This document shows, piece after piece, positions 33,568 through 42,488 of a DNA stretch of 64,000 nucleotides. Under the pieces are notes generated by a model. It was given only the letters and a program-made list of their open reading frames with translations, was not told where the DNA came from and ran no database searches. Numbering within the stretch: the stretch's first letter is position 1; every line of letters starts with the position of its first letter. A program made the translations under genes and the position numbers. Source of the stretch: Bifidobacterium animalis subsp. animalis ATCC 25527 (lineage in GTDB: Bacteria > Actinomycetota > Actinomycetes > Actinomycetales > Bifidobacteriaceae); contig NC_017834.1 in assembly GCF_000260715.1 (NCBI RefSeq), positions 1,364,001-1,428,000 of the forward strand, in the 5' to 3' direction.

Positions 33568-35058
33568 TTATTCGGCCTCGGCGGCCCACTGTGTCGCCAA
33601 CGCGCTCAGACCTGAGGCGTGGGACCCCTTGAGCAGCACCAGCATGTCGGGGTGTTCAGCGTTGAGTGCGCGAATCAGATCGTCGGCCTGCTGAGTGGTC
33701 TTCACCGCCCGAACCGGTCGCATGTCGTCTGCACCCCTCGCCTCTGTGCCGCCGTCCGCAATGTCCTGCGCCAACGCGTTGAGTGAGACGTCATCGCCGC
33801 CACCCACGCAGATTAGCGCATCCACACCGCCATCGAGCGCATAGGCGCCAATCGTCCTGTGCAGGTTATGCTCATCGGAGCCGAGTTCAAGCATCGAGCC
33901 GAGCACGGCCACACGGTAAGGCTGCTGATCCTCCTGGCTACGCCATGCCATGAGGCCATCGATTCCCGCGCGCATAGAGTCCGGATTCGCGTTGAAGGAA
34001 TCGTCGATGAGTGTGAATCGTGCACCATCCCGTTCCACCTCACTCATCGCCATGCGATGCGGGCTGATCCTGCGGGTGTCCGCCAACACCCGGGCGATGC
34101 GTTCGAGCGGCATGCCCAGCAGCTTGGCCACGCTCGCCGCGGCCAACGCATTCATCACGTTGTGGCGGCCGCCGATGCCGAGCGACACACGCTGTTCCAC
34201 TCCCTGCGAAGACACGAGCGCGAACACGGGGTGCCCCAGATCGTCCAGTGCAATGTCGTCGGCAGCCATATAGCCGTCGATATCATGGGCCTGCGCCTTG
34301 TCGATGCCGAACCAGAACACATCGTCCTTGGCGATGCCGCTCATCGCCGCCACACGCTCATCGTCGGCATTAAGCACCGTGACCGCATTCGGCGCCTCCC
34401 CACGTATGATCTCGCTCTTTGCCTGGGCGATGCGTTTCACCGAACCGAATTCACCCAAATGAGCGACGCCCACCTTGAGCACCACAGCGATGTCGGGCGG
34501 CGCGATCTTCGTGAGTCTGGCGATCTCACCGATGTGGTTGGCCCCCATCTCAGCCACCAGGTATCGCGTGCGTTTCCCCACCTTCAGCGCCGTCAAGGGC
34601 AGCCCGATCTCATTGTTGAACGATCCCTGCGGTGCCACGGTCTCGCCTTGCGTGCTCAGCAACGCATGGAGCAGGTCCTTCGTGGTGGTCTTGCCCACCG
34701 AACCGGTGATGCCGATGATCGTGAACGGCTCATCGATGGCCTTGCGCGACTCGAGATTGGCTTTGGCCAACGCCCCCAACGCCGCCACCGTATCGGGAAC
34801 CACAATCTGCGCGATGGGAGCCGACTCGATCTCACGCTCCACCAATGCTGCCACAGCGCCTTGCCGGGCCGCCGCATCCACGAAATCATGACCGTCCACA
34901 TGCTCGCCGGCAATCGCCACGAACAGCGACCCGTCGACGACCTGCCGTGAATCGGTCACCACGCCCGTGGCGGTCACCGTCTCCAGATCATCGCAGTCGC
35001 AATGCTCCGCAGAGCCATGCACGGCCTGCACCATCTGCGCCAACGTCATTCGCATCAT
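33568..35058 (-). CDS. murF: UDP-N-acetylmuramoyl-tripeptide--D-alanyl-D-alanine ligase
   Basis: A 496-residue Mur ligase with the N-terminal TDSRQVVDGSLFVAIAGE, the ATP loop GSVGKTTT (119-126), the carbamoyl-lysine region and the C-terminal DDSFNANPDSMRAGI and LLKGSHASGL. It adds D-Ala-D-Ala to the UDP-MurNAc tripeptide, completing the cytoplasmic precursor. GAGGAAC lies 7 nt before the ATG. It follows the degenerate murE-like gene by 37 nt and precedes mraY. Confidence 0.94.
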   Translation of the reverse strand: MMRMTLAQMVQAVHGSAEHCDCDDLETVTATGVVTDSRQVVDGSLFVAIAGEHVDGHDFVDAAARQGAVAALVEREIESAPIAQIVVPDTVAALGALAKANLESRKAIDEPFTIIGITGSVGKTTTKDLLHALLSTQGETVAPQGSFNNEIGLPLTALKVGKRTRYLVAEMGANHIGEIARLTKIAPPDIAVVLKVGVAHLGEFGSVKRIAQAKSEIIRGEAPNAVTVLNADDERVAAMSGIAKDDVFWFGIDKAQAHDIDGYMAADDIALDDLGHPVFALVSSQGVEQRVSLGIGGRHNVMNALAAASVAKLLGMPLERIARVLADTRRISPHRMAMSEVERDGARFTLIDDSFNANPDSMRAGIDGLMAWRSQEDQQPYRVAVLGSMLELGSDEHNLHRTIGAYALDGGVDALICVGGGDDVSLNALAQDIADGGTEARGADDMRPVRAVKTTQQADDLIRALNAEHPDMLVLLKGSHASGLSALATQWAAEAE

Positions 35059-35095
35059 GTCTGTTCCTCACTGTTCCTTTCGGAAAATCCTGCGC

Positions 35096-35977
35096 TCAGT
35101 GCAGTTCCCTCGACACCCGCAGGGCGCTGCGAATGTTCGCTTTCTTCACACCTGCGGCCATCACCATGGCAATCGCCAGCGACAGCGACCTCACCTTGTC
35201 GAGCCCGAAATCCGCTTGCACGGCCATCTGATCGGTCTCATCGGTGCGGAAGGCGATATGCGTGCCTTCATCAATGCCACAGCCATACCGTTCGCTGGCC
35301 TGTTCCACTAAGTCCTGCCCCGCCATGGGGTCGGCCACACCGTCATAGCCGATCACATCGGCCCCCACCGATTGCAGGGCGTCAGGCTGCAATGTATTGT
35401 CGTCCAAGGCGAGAATCACTGCGGCGGCGCCGTCCTCGGCACATACCGAGAGCACCCGCTGCGTGGAGAGAATGTCCATCGGGTACCTCAAATCGAGGAA
35501 TCGGTCCAACGACTGCGAGTCGCCGGCGCAGATCGTGCCCACAGGATTGCCGAGCATGTGCAGGAACTGGGAGAGCATCACCACATTGGCATGGATCTGG
35601 TCATCGTTGATCCCGGCGACGGCGAACACCGCCAAGGTTCCCGCCGGATTCCCGGTCATATTCGATGCGATCTGGCCTATCTCGCGTGGGGTCGGGTCGG
35701 CGTACACCAAGGGGATGTCGGATTCCAGGTCGCTCGATCTCATCGACTTCGGGAGCATCACCGCATAGGCGCCTTTCCGTGAGGCGGCCGCCACCCTGGC
35801 GGCATCGATACGTTTGCCCGGCATGAACAACGACCCGGCGGTCACCGAATCGATGTCGCTGGCCAGCGACGTGACGGTGACCGCACGGGAGAACTTCGGC
35901 GAGAGCTCGTACCCGTACCGGTCTGCAAGCATGCCCAATGTGGTGCGGTGCGTGGCCGCTTCGCTCAGTGAACTCAT
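35096..35977 (-). CDS. MurE-like protein lacking the ATP-binding loop and C-terminal half
   Basis: A 293-residue protein in the position that murE normally holds, between ftsI and murF. The N-terminus resembles the MurE UDP-binding domain (TSLASDIDSVTAGSLFMPGK is the equivalent of DSRxVxPGxLFVAxxG). Where a functional ligase has GTNGKTTT, this protein reads AVAGINDDQIHANVVML at about 119-135: the lysine and threonines of the P-loop are gone. The sequence ends where the middle domain should continue, so the ligase C-terminal domain is missing. It keeps a good Shine-Dalgarno sequence (AAGGAG), tight spacing and no internal stops, so it is not a decaying gene. A structural or regulatory role in the cluster is likely, but its nature is unknown. 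The intact murE is at 4654. Confidence 0.75.
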   Translation of the reverse strand: MSSLSEAATHRTTLGMLADRYGYELSPKFSRAVTVTSLASDIDSVTAGSLFMPGKRIDAARVAAASRKGAYAVMLPKSMRSSDLESDIPLVYADPTPREIGQIASNMTGNPAGTLAVFAVAGINDDQIHANVVMLSQFLHMLGNPVGTICAGDSQSLDRFLDLRYPMDILSTQRVLSVCAEDGAAAVILALDDNTLQPDALQSVGADVIGYDGVADPMAGQDLVEQASERYGCGIDEGTHIAFRTDETDQMAVQADFGLDKVRSLSLAIAMVMAAGVKKANIRSALRVSRELH

Positions 35978-35991
35978 ATGAACTCCTTGCC

Positions 35992-37788
35992 TCACCATTT
36001 CACCGGGAGGGCGTCCTTGCGCGGCGTGGATGCCGGCACTTCGTACTTCTGCATGAGGAACTGGCCTATCTCCGCGGTGACCGGGCCGGCGGTCAGACCG
36101 CCATAGTTGCCTTCCGGGTCACGAAGCACCACGGTGACCACATAGCGTGGGTTGTCGGCTGGGATGATGGCCGTGTAGTCGCTGATCAGCGATGACAACT
36201 TGCCGTCGTCGCCGACGATCTCGGCGGTTCCGGACTTCGAGGCAACACGGTAGCCGCTCACGCCGGCGAACTTCTGGTAGTGCTCCGCCACCGATTCCAT
36301 GGCGTTGAGCAGCTCATTCGCCGCGCTTTCGTCGACGACGCGTTTGGATTCGCCGGGATCGACCTTCTCCTCGCGCCCGTTGGAGGCCGTGACCGATTTG
36401 ATGATGCTCTGGGGCTTCATCACGCCCTTGTTCGCCACGACGGCTATGGCGTTGGTCAGCTGCAGCGCGTTCGTGGAGTAGCCCTGACCGAACAGCACGG
36501 TATTGCGGGTACGGCCGTCCCATGCGTTGGCCGGCGTGAGCACGCCCTGCGATTCACCGGGAAGGTGCAGGGAGGAGGGTTGGCCTATGCCGAATTTCGA
36601 GAGATACTCGTAGCGCTTGTCGTCGGGGAAATTGTCGGAGGCCTGGATGGTGCCCACATTCGAGGATTGCTCGAGCACGCCGGCAAGCGTCCAACGCTCG
36701 GCGCCATGGTTGAACGAATCCTTGTAGGTCTGACCGTCCAGCGTGATGCTGTCGGGCACGGTGAAACGGTCACCCATATGGTGCAGCTTCTCCTGCAACA
36801 GACCGCCCATGGTGAACACCTTGCCAATGGAGCCGGGCTCGAACACCTGGTTGACGCTTCGCGCCACCTGCACCTTGGCATCGTCGGATCCGGCCTCGAT
36901 CTTGTCGGTGTCGGCCAGAGCGATGATCTCGCCGGTGCGAACGTCCTCCACCACGCCAATGCCCCAGCGTGCCTTGTACTTCTCCTGTGCATCGGCGAGA
37001 ATCTTCTCCACACGCCATTGCACGTCACGGTCGATGGTCAGCGTCACATTCGAGCCGTCCACCGCCTCCTTCGAGTCGGTCATCGTGCCGGGGATCTCCT
37101 CACCGCCATTGCCCTGCTGATACACCTGATAGCCGTCGGTACCGGTGAGCGTCTTGTTCTGCAGTTGCTCGATGCCGGCGACACCTTCCCCTTCGGCATT
37201 GACACCCCCGAGCAACGCTCCCATGAGCGTGCCGTTCGAATACAGGCGTTCATTGCTCAGCTCCGAATAGACAATGCCCCCCAAGTACAGCTGCGAAATC
37301 TTGCGCTTGACCTCAGGCGTCACGTCTTTCTTCAGTACGGCGTACTGGCCGGTGCCCGACAGCTTGCCGCCTATCTCCGAGGCGCTCATGCCAAGCAGTG
37401 GGGCGAGCAGCTGGGAGACCGCGGCCACACCTGTGGTGGTCAGCGGCTTGCCGTCGATCTGCTGGCAATACGGTTTGGTCGCTGCCGTGCATGCCGTCGG
37501 CTCGAAGGTCTGCGCCGCATCCGGATTGCCTATGATCGTGTAGCGTTCCACGCTTTGGGCCAGCACCACGCCGTTCGTGTCCATGATCTTGCCACGCTTG
37601 GCCTGCAACGTCACCTTGAGCGTGCGGCTCTGCTGTGCGGCCATGGCCAATTGCGGGCCTTCGATGAGCTGAATGTACACCAGTTTGCCCAGACAGCACA
37701 CGGCCAGCACCGCCATCACCACCGTGATGACGAGGGTGCGGCGCATCAACTGCGAGGCGCCGTTCCATTTGGCTTTCAGGCCCTTCAT
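35992..37788 (-). CDS. ftsI: Septal penicillin-binding protein / transpeptidase
   Basis: A 598-residue class B PBP. A short cytoplasmic tail and one transmembrane segment (about 17-38) lead to a dimerisation domain with RGKIMDTNGVVLA. In the transpeptidase domain the active-site motifs are SIGK (S320 nucleophile, K323), SSN (375-377) and KSG (518-520). No PASTA repeats are present at the C-terminus. It crosslinks peptidoglycan at the septum with FtsW. It overlaps the ftsL-like stop by the 4 nt ATGA and is followed 14 nt later by the murE-like gene. Confidence 0.95.
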   Translation of the reverse strand: MKGLKAKWNGASQLMRRTLVITVVMAVLAVCCLGKLVYIQLIEGPQLAMAAQQSRTLKVTLQAKRGKIMDTNGVVLAQSVERYTIIGNPDAAQTFEPTACTAATKPYCQQIDGKPLTTTGVAAVSQLLAPLLGMSASEIGGKLSGTGQYAVLKKDVTPEVKRKISQLYLGGIVYSELSNERLYSNGTLMGALLGGVNAEGEGVAGIEQLQNKTLTGTDGYQVYQQGNGGEEIPGTMTDSKEAVDGSNVTLTIDRDVQWRVEKILADAQEKYKARWGIGVVEDVRTGEIIALADTDKIEAGSDDAKVQVARSVNQVFEPGSIGKVFTMGGLLQEKLHHMGDRFTVPDSITLDGQTYKDSFNHGAERWTLAGVLEQSSNVGTIQASDNFPDDKRYEYLSKFGIGQPSSLHLPGESQGVLTPANAWDGRTRNTVLFGQGYSTNALQLTNAIAVVANKGVMKPQSIIKSVTASNGREEKVDPGESKRVVDESAANELLNAMESVAEHYQKFAGVSGYRVASKSGTAEIVGDDGKLSSLISDYTAIIPADNPRYVVTVVLRDPEGNYGGLTAGPVTAEIGQFLMQKYEVPASTPRKDALPVKW

Positions 37789-38315
37789 TCGGTGGCACCT
37801 CCCTGGCTGGTGTCATGCTGGTTCGATGTCGGATGCTGGTTGGCCGATTCCCCGGTTGCCGCCTTCTCGTCCTTTGGGGGCTGGTAACCGTTGAGATCTA
37901 TCGTGAGGGAGCCCGAGGCGGGCACCATGTTGAGTTTCTGCGCGCGATCCGGCAGCGTGGCTTCCAGATTCGAGAGTTTCGCCTGATCATCTTCCACATC
38001 CTGCCGAAGCATCGTGATGTTCTGCTCCACTTGCGACGATTCGAAGGAGTTCTCCACCATCTGGGTACGCAACATCAACGTGCCGATCCAGCACAGCACC
38101 AGAAACAGGATCGCAATGGCGGTGTGCAGCCATGGGCGCGGGCGGCTACGCGTCCACGCGATGACGTTGCCAGCCACATGGGCGCCATGCCCCGCCTCCT
38201 TGGCGTGGTGCTCTCCGGACTCCACCACATGCAGGTGCGGGCGCTTGAGCGCCGGATCCGATTGCCTGCCCGCAGGTGACACGTTCGAACGTGTCGATTG
38301 CATTGGAACCGCCAT
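37785..38315 (-). CDS. FtsL-like cell division protein
   Basis: A 176-residue bitopic protein between rsmH and ftsI, the usual place of ftsL. After about 60 polar residues comes one transmembrane segment (LHTAIAILFLVLCWIGTLML), then a leucine-zipper-like coiled coil (VEQNITMLRQDVEDDQAKLS NLEATLPDRAQKL with short breaks) and a Pro/Gln-rich tail. This layout fits FtsL, which joins FtsQ and FtsI at the septum. Sequence similarity is weak, as in most FtsL proteins, so the call rests on topology and position. The ATG at 38315 lies 1 nt after the rsmH stop, with AGGAGGGG before it. Confidence 0.75.
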   Translation of the reverse strand: MAVPMQSTRSNVSPAGRQSDPALKRPHLHVVESGEHHAKEAGHGAHVAGNVIAWTRSRPRPWLHTAIAILFLVLCWIGTLMLRTQMVENSFESSQVEQNITMLRQDVEDDQAKLSNLEATLPDRAQKLNMVPASGSLTIDLNGYQPPKDEKAATGESANQHPTSNQHDTSQGGATE

Positions 38316-38316
38316 G

Positions 38317-39378
38317 TTATCCCCTCCTCGCATGGGTACGGCGCCGGTGGCTGTGCGCTCCGCGAGCACCGTCATCCGGCCCTTGAGATTCCAGTTCGAA
38401 GGTATGGAGCCAACGCTGCGGCAGCGGGCGCGTGAGTTCGACCGCGCGCAACCTTACGGACGCGCTGCGCGGATTGTAGGCAATCTCGTCGGCATCGGCT
38501 TTCACCGCTCCCTTGGTGAGTGCCTTGAAGAACGGCTGCATATCCGGCGGGATCACCGGCATATCGGCCGGAGCGTCAACCCGCAGCCCCTGCGCCATGA
38601 AATTCTTCACCGTGCGATCTTCCAGCGAATGGTACGACTCCACCACCAAACGGCCGCCGACAGCAAGATGGAGCCCGATCTGCGGCAGCGTACGCCGAAG
38701 CTTGTCGAGTTCCCCGTTCACTTCGATGCGCAGTGCCTGGAACACACGTTTGGCCGGATTGCCGCCACCACGCTTGGCAGCCGGAATCACCGCATCGACC
38801 AAGGCAGTGAGCTGGCTCGAGGTTTCGAGAGGACTGGTCTGGCGCTGCTGCACAATGCGCTTGGCTATCGGCCTGCTGAAGCGCTCCTCGCCATACTCCT
38901 TGAATATATGCGCAAGCCGGTCCGCGTCATAGGTCGCGAGAATCTCGCGGGCCGTCAACGACTGGGAGGTGTCCATGCGCATGTCGAGCGGGGCATCATG
39001 CGCATACGAGAACCCGCGTTCGCGTTCATCAATCTGCAAGCTCGACAACCCCAGATCCATGAACACAGCCTGCACCTGGCTCACACCCTGTGCACGCAAC
39101 ACCTCGTCAAACTGGTCGAAAGCGGCGTGCACCGGAATGAATCGTGCGGACAGCCCCTCCTGGGCAATGCGTGCGGTGGCCTTCTCCAATGCCTCCTCGT
39201 CACGGTCTATGCCGATCACCGTGGCGTTCGTGGCGGCCTTGAGGAACGCAATCGTATGCCCGGCCAGCCCGAGCGTGCAATCCACGGCGACGGAATCCAA
39301 GGCATGCAAAGCGGGAGTGACGAGATCAACGCACTCCTGAAGAAGCACCGGCTTGTGAATCTGCGAGAAATCGGTCAT
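38317..39378 (-). CDS. rsmH: 16S rRNA (cytosine-1402-N4) methyltransferase
   Basis: A 353-residue SAM-dependent methyltransferase. The start HKPVLLQECVDLVTPAL, the SAM loop DCTLGLAGHT, the segment FMDLGLSSLQIDERERGFSY and the C-terminal NPRSASVRLRAVE define RsmH (MraW). In this position family members usually have DxTxGxGGH; the loop reads LGLAGH. It methylates 16S rRNA at C1402. Its ATG shares one nucleotide with the mraZ stop (TGATG), so translation is coupled. Confidence 0.95.
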   Translation of the reverse strand: MTDFSQIHKPVLLQECVDLVTPALHALDSVAVDCTLGLAGHTIAFLKAATNATVIGIDRDEEALEKATARIAQEGLSARFIPVHAAFDQFDEVLRAQGVSQVQAVFMDLGLSSLQIDERERGFSYAHDAPLDMRMDTSQSLTAREILATYDADRLAHIFKEYGEERFSRPIAKRIVQQRQTSPLETSSQLTALVDAVIPAAKRGGGNPAKRVFQALRIEVNGELDKLRRTLPQIGLHLAVGGRLVVESYHSLEDRTVKNFMAQGLRVDAPADMPVIPPDMQPFFKALTKGAVKADADEIAYNPRSASVRLRAVELTRPLPQRWLHTFELESQGPDDGARGAHSHRRRTHARRG

Positions 39379-39863
39379 CAGAACTCCAAGTCCGGCAGCA
39401 CATCGTCGGCAATGTCCGAATATTCCGGCTCGTTGTCACTCAAATACTGCTCCCACGCCTTCCTGTTCCATATCTCGGCGCGCGTGCCCACGCCGATCAC
39501 CACAATGTCGTCACCGAGATCCGCATACTCGCGCAGCATCTGCGGCACCACCACACGCCCCTGCTTGTCGGTGTCCTGATCGACCGCGCCGCTGAGAAAC
39601 ACGCGCAGATACTGGCGGGCCGCCTTGTTGCCCACCGAGACGCGCTGAATCTGTGCAGCGATGCGGCGGAACTCAGACTGCGGCAGCAGATATACGCAGC
39701 GTTCCTGCCCGCGCGCCATGACCATGCCCTCACCGAGCTGCGCACGCATCTTCGCCGGGATGGCCATGCGCCCTTTGGCGTCGATCTTCGGGTTGTACGT
39801 GCCGAGTAACAGCGGAGGAACCACGGGCGCGGAGGAGTCCGGCTCGACTGGTTCGTCAGTCAT
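39378..39863 (-). CDS. mraZ: Transcriptional regulator MraZ
   Basis: A 161-residue protein with two SpoVT/AbrB-like swapped-hairpin halves, seen in NPKIDAKGRMAIPAKMRAQL and the second repeat QDTDKQGRVVVPQMLREYAD. It binds repeated GTGG-type sites upstream of the dcw operon and represses it. The ATG at 39863 has AGGAGGAGCC directly before it; the longer frame to 39923 runs across the putative MraZ box and is rejected. It is the first gene of the dcw operon. Confidence 0.93.
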   Translation of the reverse strand: MTDEPVEPDSSAPVVPPLLLGTYNPKIDAKGRMAIPAKMRAQLGEGMVMARGQERCVYLLPQSEFRRIAAQIQRVSVGNKAARQYLRVFLSGAVDQDTDKQGRVVVPQMLREYADLGDDIVVIGVGTRAEIWNRKAWEQYLSDNEPEYSDIADDVLPDLEF

Positions 39864-40204
39864 GGCTCCTCCTATCAACACGCATGCGAACTCTTCGTCT
39901 CTCCACTCTACCCCACCACTCACCTAAATTCTCCACTACACACCCAAAACCGACGAAACACGCGCTTCTTCACAAAAAACTCCGCTTCCGACACCACTCA
40001 TGGCGCACTGGCAGCGGCATCCGCCGCCTCAGGCACCCGAAAAGAACCGCATAGAATACCTGAAAATTCATTTTTTCCACTCAAATTGCAATCCGGAAAG
40101 ATTGATTTCGCCCATTGCGATGCCATACGGATTGTTCTTCCGGGCATACGCCCCTGCGGTAGCCGTCGATTGGTAAGATAGTGTGGCTTCAGTCAGACTA
40201 GGGA
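39864..40204. other. 341-bp gap between mraZ and the helicase gene
   Basis: A divergent gap without a credible gene. Apart from the MraZ box near 39900, it holds AT-richer stretches at 39940-39980 and 40050-40130. A possible -10 (TAAGAT/GATAGT near 40174-40181) for the helicase gene lies 25-30 nt before its start. Confidence 0.6.
39900..39937 (-). promoter_or_regulatory. Candidate MraZ box upstream of the dcw operon
   Basis: On the minus strand, 37-75 nt before the mraZ ATG, three spaced copies of GTGG-type repeats occur: GTGGAGA, then GTGGTGGGG, then GTGGAGA. MraZ binds direct repeats of this type in several bacteria. No convincing -10/-35 pair could be fixed next to it. Confidence 0.5.
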
Positions 40205-42478
40205 ATGTACGGGAACATGTCACAGTACTCTTCGCAGATTCAGGAAGAACAACAGGTAGTGGACCGCGCCTACGGCAGGCTCGACGACCTTCGCACACAG
40301 GCGCGCGAACGCCTGAGCGACGTGCGCGCGGCCGGATCCCACGGCTCGCCCACGCAGCGCACCGAACGTGACTCCTTCGCCACCATGTACGAGGACCGGC
40401 TCACCCAGCTGCGCGCCGTCGAGGACCGTCTGGTGTTCGGCCGCCTTGACGACGAGTCGGGGAACCGACGCTACATAGGTCGCATCGGCCTTTCCGACGA
40501 GAACCATGAGCCAATGCTCACGGATTGGCGCGCCGAGGCTGCACGCCCGTTCTACGAGGCGACTCCGTCGCATCATGGCGACATCGTGATGCGTCGCCAT
40601 ATCACGTTGCACTTCCGCGAGGTCGTGGGCATTGAAGATGAGGTGCTCGACGTGCATTCACCCCACGTCAACACCGCGTCCGAGCAGGGAACGCTCACGG
40701 GCGAGGGCGCCCTTCTGGCCTCCCTCGGGTCACGACGCACCGGCAAGATGACCGACATCGTGGCCACCATCCAAGGCGAGCAGGACCGCATCATCCGCGC
40801 GGCACTGCGCGGGGCCGTCATTGTTCAGGGAGGACCGGGCACCGGCAAGACCGCAGTGGCCCTGCATCGCGCCGCCTACCTGCTCTACACGCATCGCCGT
40901 ATGCTCGACCGTTCCGGAGTGCTCGTGGTCGGCCCCAGCGAGGAGTTCCTGCACTATATCGATCAGGTGCTGCCGTCGTTGGGAGAGACGGGCGTGGTGA
41001 GCCGCACGATCGGCGAACTGATTCCGGGCATGGTGGCCGAACGTCACGACGAACCGCATGTGGCACAGCTCAAAGGCGAACGCCGCATGGCCGATGCAAT
41101 CGCCAACGCGGTGGCGGCGCGCGAACGGGTGCCGGCCAATCTGCCCACCGTGTATTTCAACGGCATTCCGGTCACCATGAGGGCAGCCGACGTCACCGAA
41201 GCCATCGCTTCGGCACGACGCACCCGTCAGCCGCACAACAAAGCGCGTGAGACCTTCGTGAACGAAATGCTCGAACGCATGCGCTCCCAGTACATCGAAC
41301 AGCTCGACTACACCCCGGAGGCGGCCGAGGTCTCCGACTTCATGAACCAGCTGCGTCTTTCCGATCCCATCCGCATCGCGCTCAACCTGGCATGGCTTCC
41401 CATGGACGCCAAATGGATGCTCGACCAGATGCTCTCGAAACCCGCACAACTCAAGCGTTACGCCCCGTGGCTCACCGAAGCGCAGGTACGCATGCTCACA
41501 CGTCCCCGCGGAGCCGCATTCACACGTTCCGACATCCCGCTGCTCGACGAGGCCATGGAACTGCTCGGCGCCGACCCCCGCGAGGCTGCACGTGCCGCGG
41601 CGCGCAACGCCAAACGGGAGGAGGAGGAACGCTTCGCCGCCGACACCCTGGCACAGAATGGCATCGGCTCGGGCATCGTCAACTCGAAGATGCTGGTGGA
41701 TCATATGAATGGTGACGACGCCGAACTGGTGGCACAACATGCTGCCGCCGACCGCGAATGGACCTATGGCCACATTGTGGTGGATGAGGCGCAGGAACTC
41801 ACCGCCATGGACTGGCGCATGCTCATACGCCGTTGCCCCTCACGCTCATTCACCATTGTGGGCGATGTCGCTCAGACCTCGGCTCTTGGCGGCACGCGCG
41901 ACTGGAAGAAGACGATGACACCGCTCTTCGGCGAGCATAACTGGAGCCTCAATGAACTGACGATCAACTACCGCAACCCGCAGGAGGTCTCGAACCTCGC
42001 CTCGTCTTTCGCCGAGCGCGAAGGACTCTATATTTCCACAGTCAAGGCGATTCGCTCGATTCCCGACTCGGTGCAGCGTCTGGTGGTGGACGACGACACG
42101 ACGATGTACGACGAACTGAGCTTCCACGCGGCATCGCTCGCCAAGGAATTCATCGACAGCGACGGCAACGGCCGCGTGGCAGTCATTGTGCCCCAGGAGA
42201 TCAAAGACGCCGCCCGCAGTGCCATCTCACGGCGGTTCAAGCGCATCGCCGACACCAGTCAGATGCACATCGAGGATTCCCAGTTGCTGGTCTGCGACGC
42301 CCAGTCGGTGAAAGGCTTGGAATACGATGCGGTGATTGTGGCCCAGCCGGGACTGATTGCACAGGAGGCCCCGAGTCGTCTGGCTGCGGCGGCTGATCTG
42401 TATGTGGCGTTGACACGCCCGACCCAGCGTCTGCTTATAGTACGGACAAGAGAAGATGAAAACCTACTGACCCTTTAA
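40205..42478 (+). CDS. HelD-like UvrD/Rep-type helicase (RNA polymerase recycling factor)
   Basis: A 757-residue SF1 helicase-fold protein. Residues 10-40 form a charged coiled-coil arm (QEEQQVVDRAYGRLDDLRTQ). The Walker A loop GGPGTGKT is at 209-216, VDEAQELTAMDW is Walker B, GDVAQTS and the NYRNP motif are helicase motifs, and VKGLEYDAV with YVALTRPTQRL finishes domain 2. A long N-terminal arm, a large insertion in domain 1A and this motif set are those of actinobacterial HelD/HelR, which frees stalled RNA polymerase and can confer rifampicin tolerance. UvrD proper has a different domain order. The start is 40205 or 40217; AGGGA stands just before the first. It is followed by serA. Confidence 0.8.
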   Translation: MYGNMSQYSSQIQEEQQVVDRAYGRLDDLRTQARERLSDVRAAGSHGSPTQRTERDSFATMYEDRLTQLRAVEDRLVFGRLDDESGNRRYIGRIGLSDENHEPMLTDWRAEAARPFYEATPSHHGDIVMRRHITLHFREVVGIEDEVLDVHSPHVNTASEQGTLTGEGALLASLGSRRTGKMTDIVATIQGEQDRIIRAALRGAVIVQGGPGTGKTAVALHRAAYLLYTHRRMLDRSGVLVVGPSEEFLHYIDQVLPSLGETGVVSRTIGELIPGMVAERHDEPHVAQLKGERRMADAIANAVAARERVPANLPTVYFNGIPVTMRAADVTEAIASARRTRQPHNKARETFVNEMLERMRSQYIEQLDYTPEAAEVSDFMNQLRLSDPIRIALNLAWLPMDAKWMLDQMLSKPAQLKRYAPWLTEAQVRMLTRPRGAAFTRSDIPLLDEAMELLGADPREAARAAARNAKREEEERFAADTLAQNGIGSGIVNSKMLVDHMNGDDAELVAQHAAADREWTYGHIVVDEAQELTAMDWRMLIRRCPSRSFTIVGDVAQTSALGGTRDWKKTMTPLFGEHNWSLNELTINYRNPQEVSNLASSFAEREGLYISTVKAIRSIPDSVQRLVVDDDTTMYDELSFHAASLAKEFIDSDGNGRVAVIVPQEIKDAARSAISRRFKRIADTSQMHIEDSQLLVCDAQSVKGLEYDAVIVAQPGLIAQEAPSRLAAAADLYVALTRPTQRLLIVRTREDENLLTL

Positions 42479-42488
42479 GGTGGGAAGC

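Noticed and set aside
36280..37887. 535-codon plus-strand frame across ftsI
   Set aside because: It is antisense to a gene with all penicillin-binding motifs; the composition is a shadow of it.
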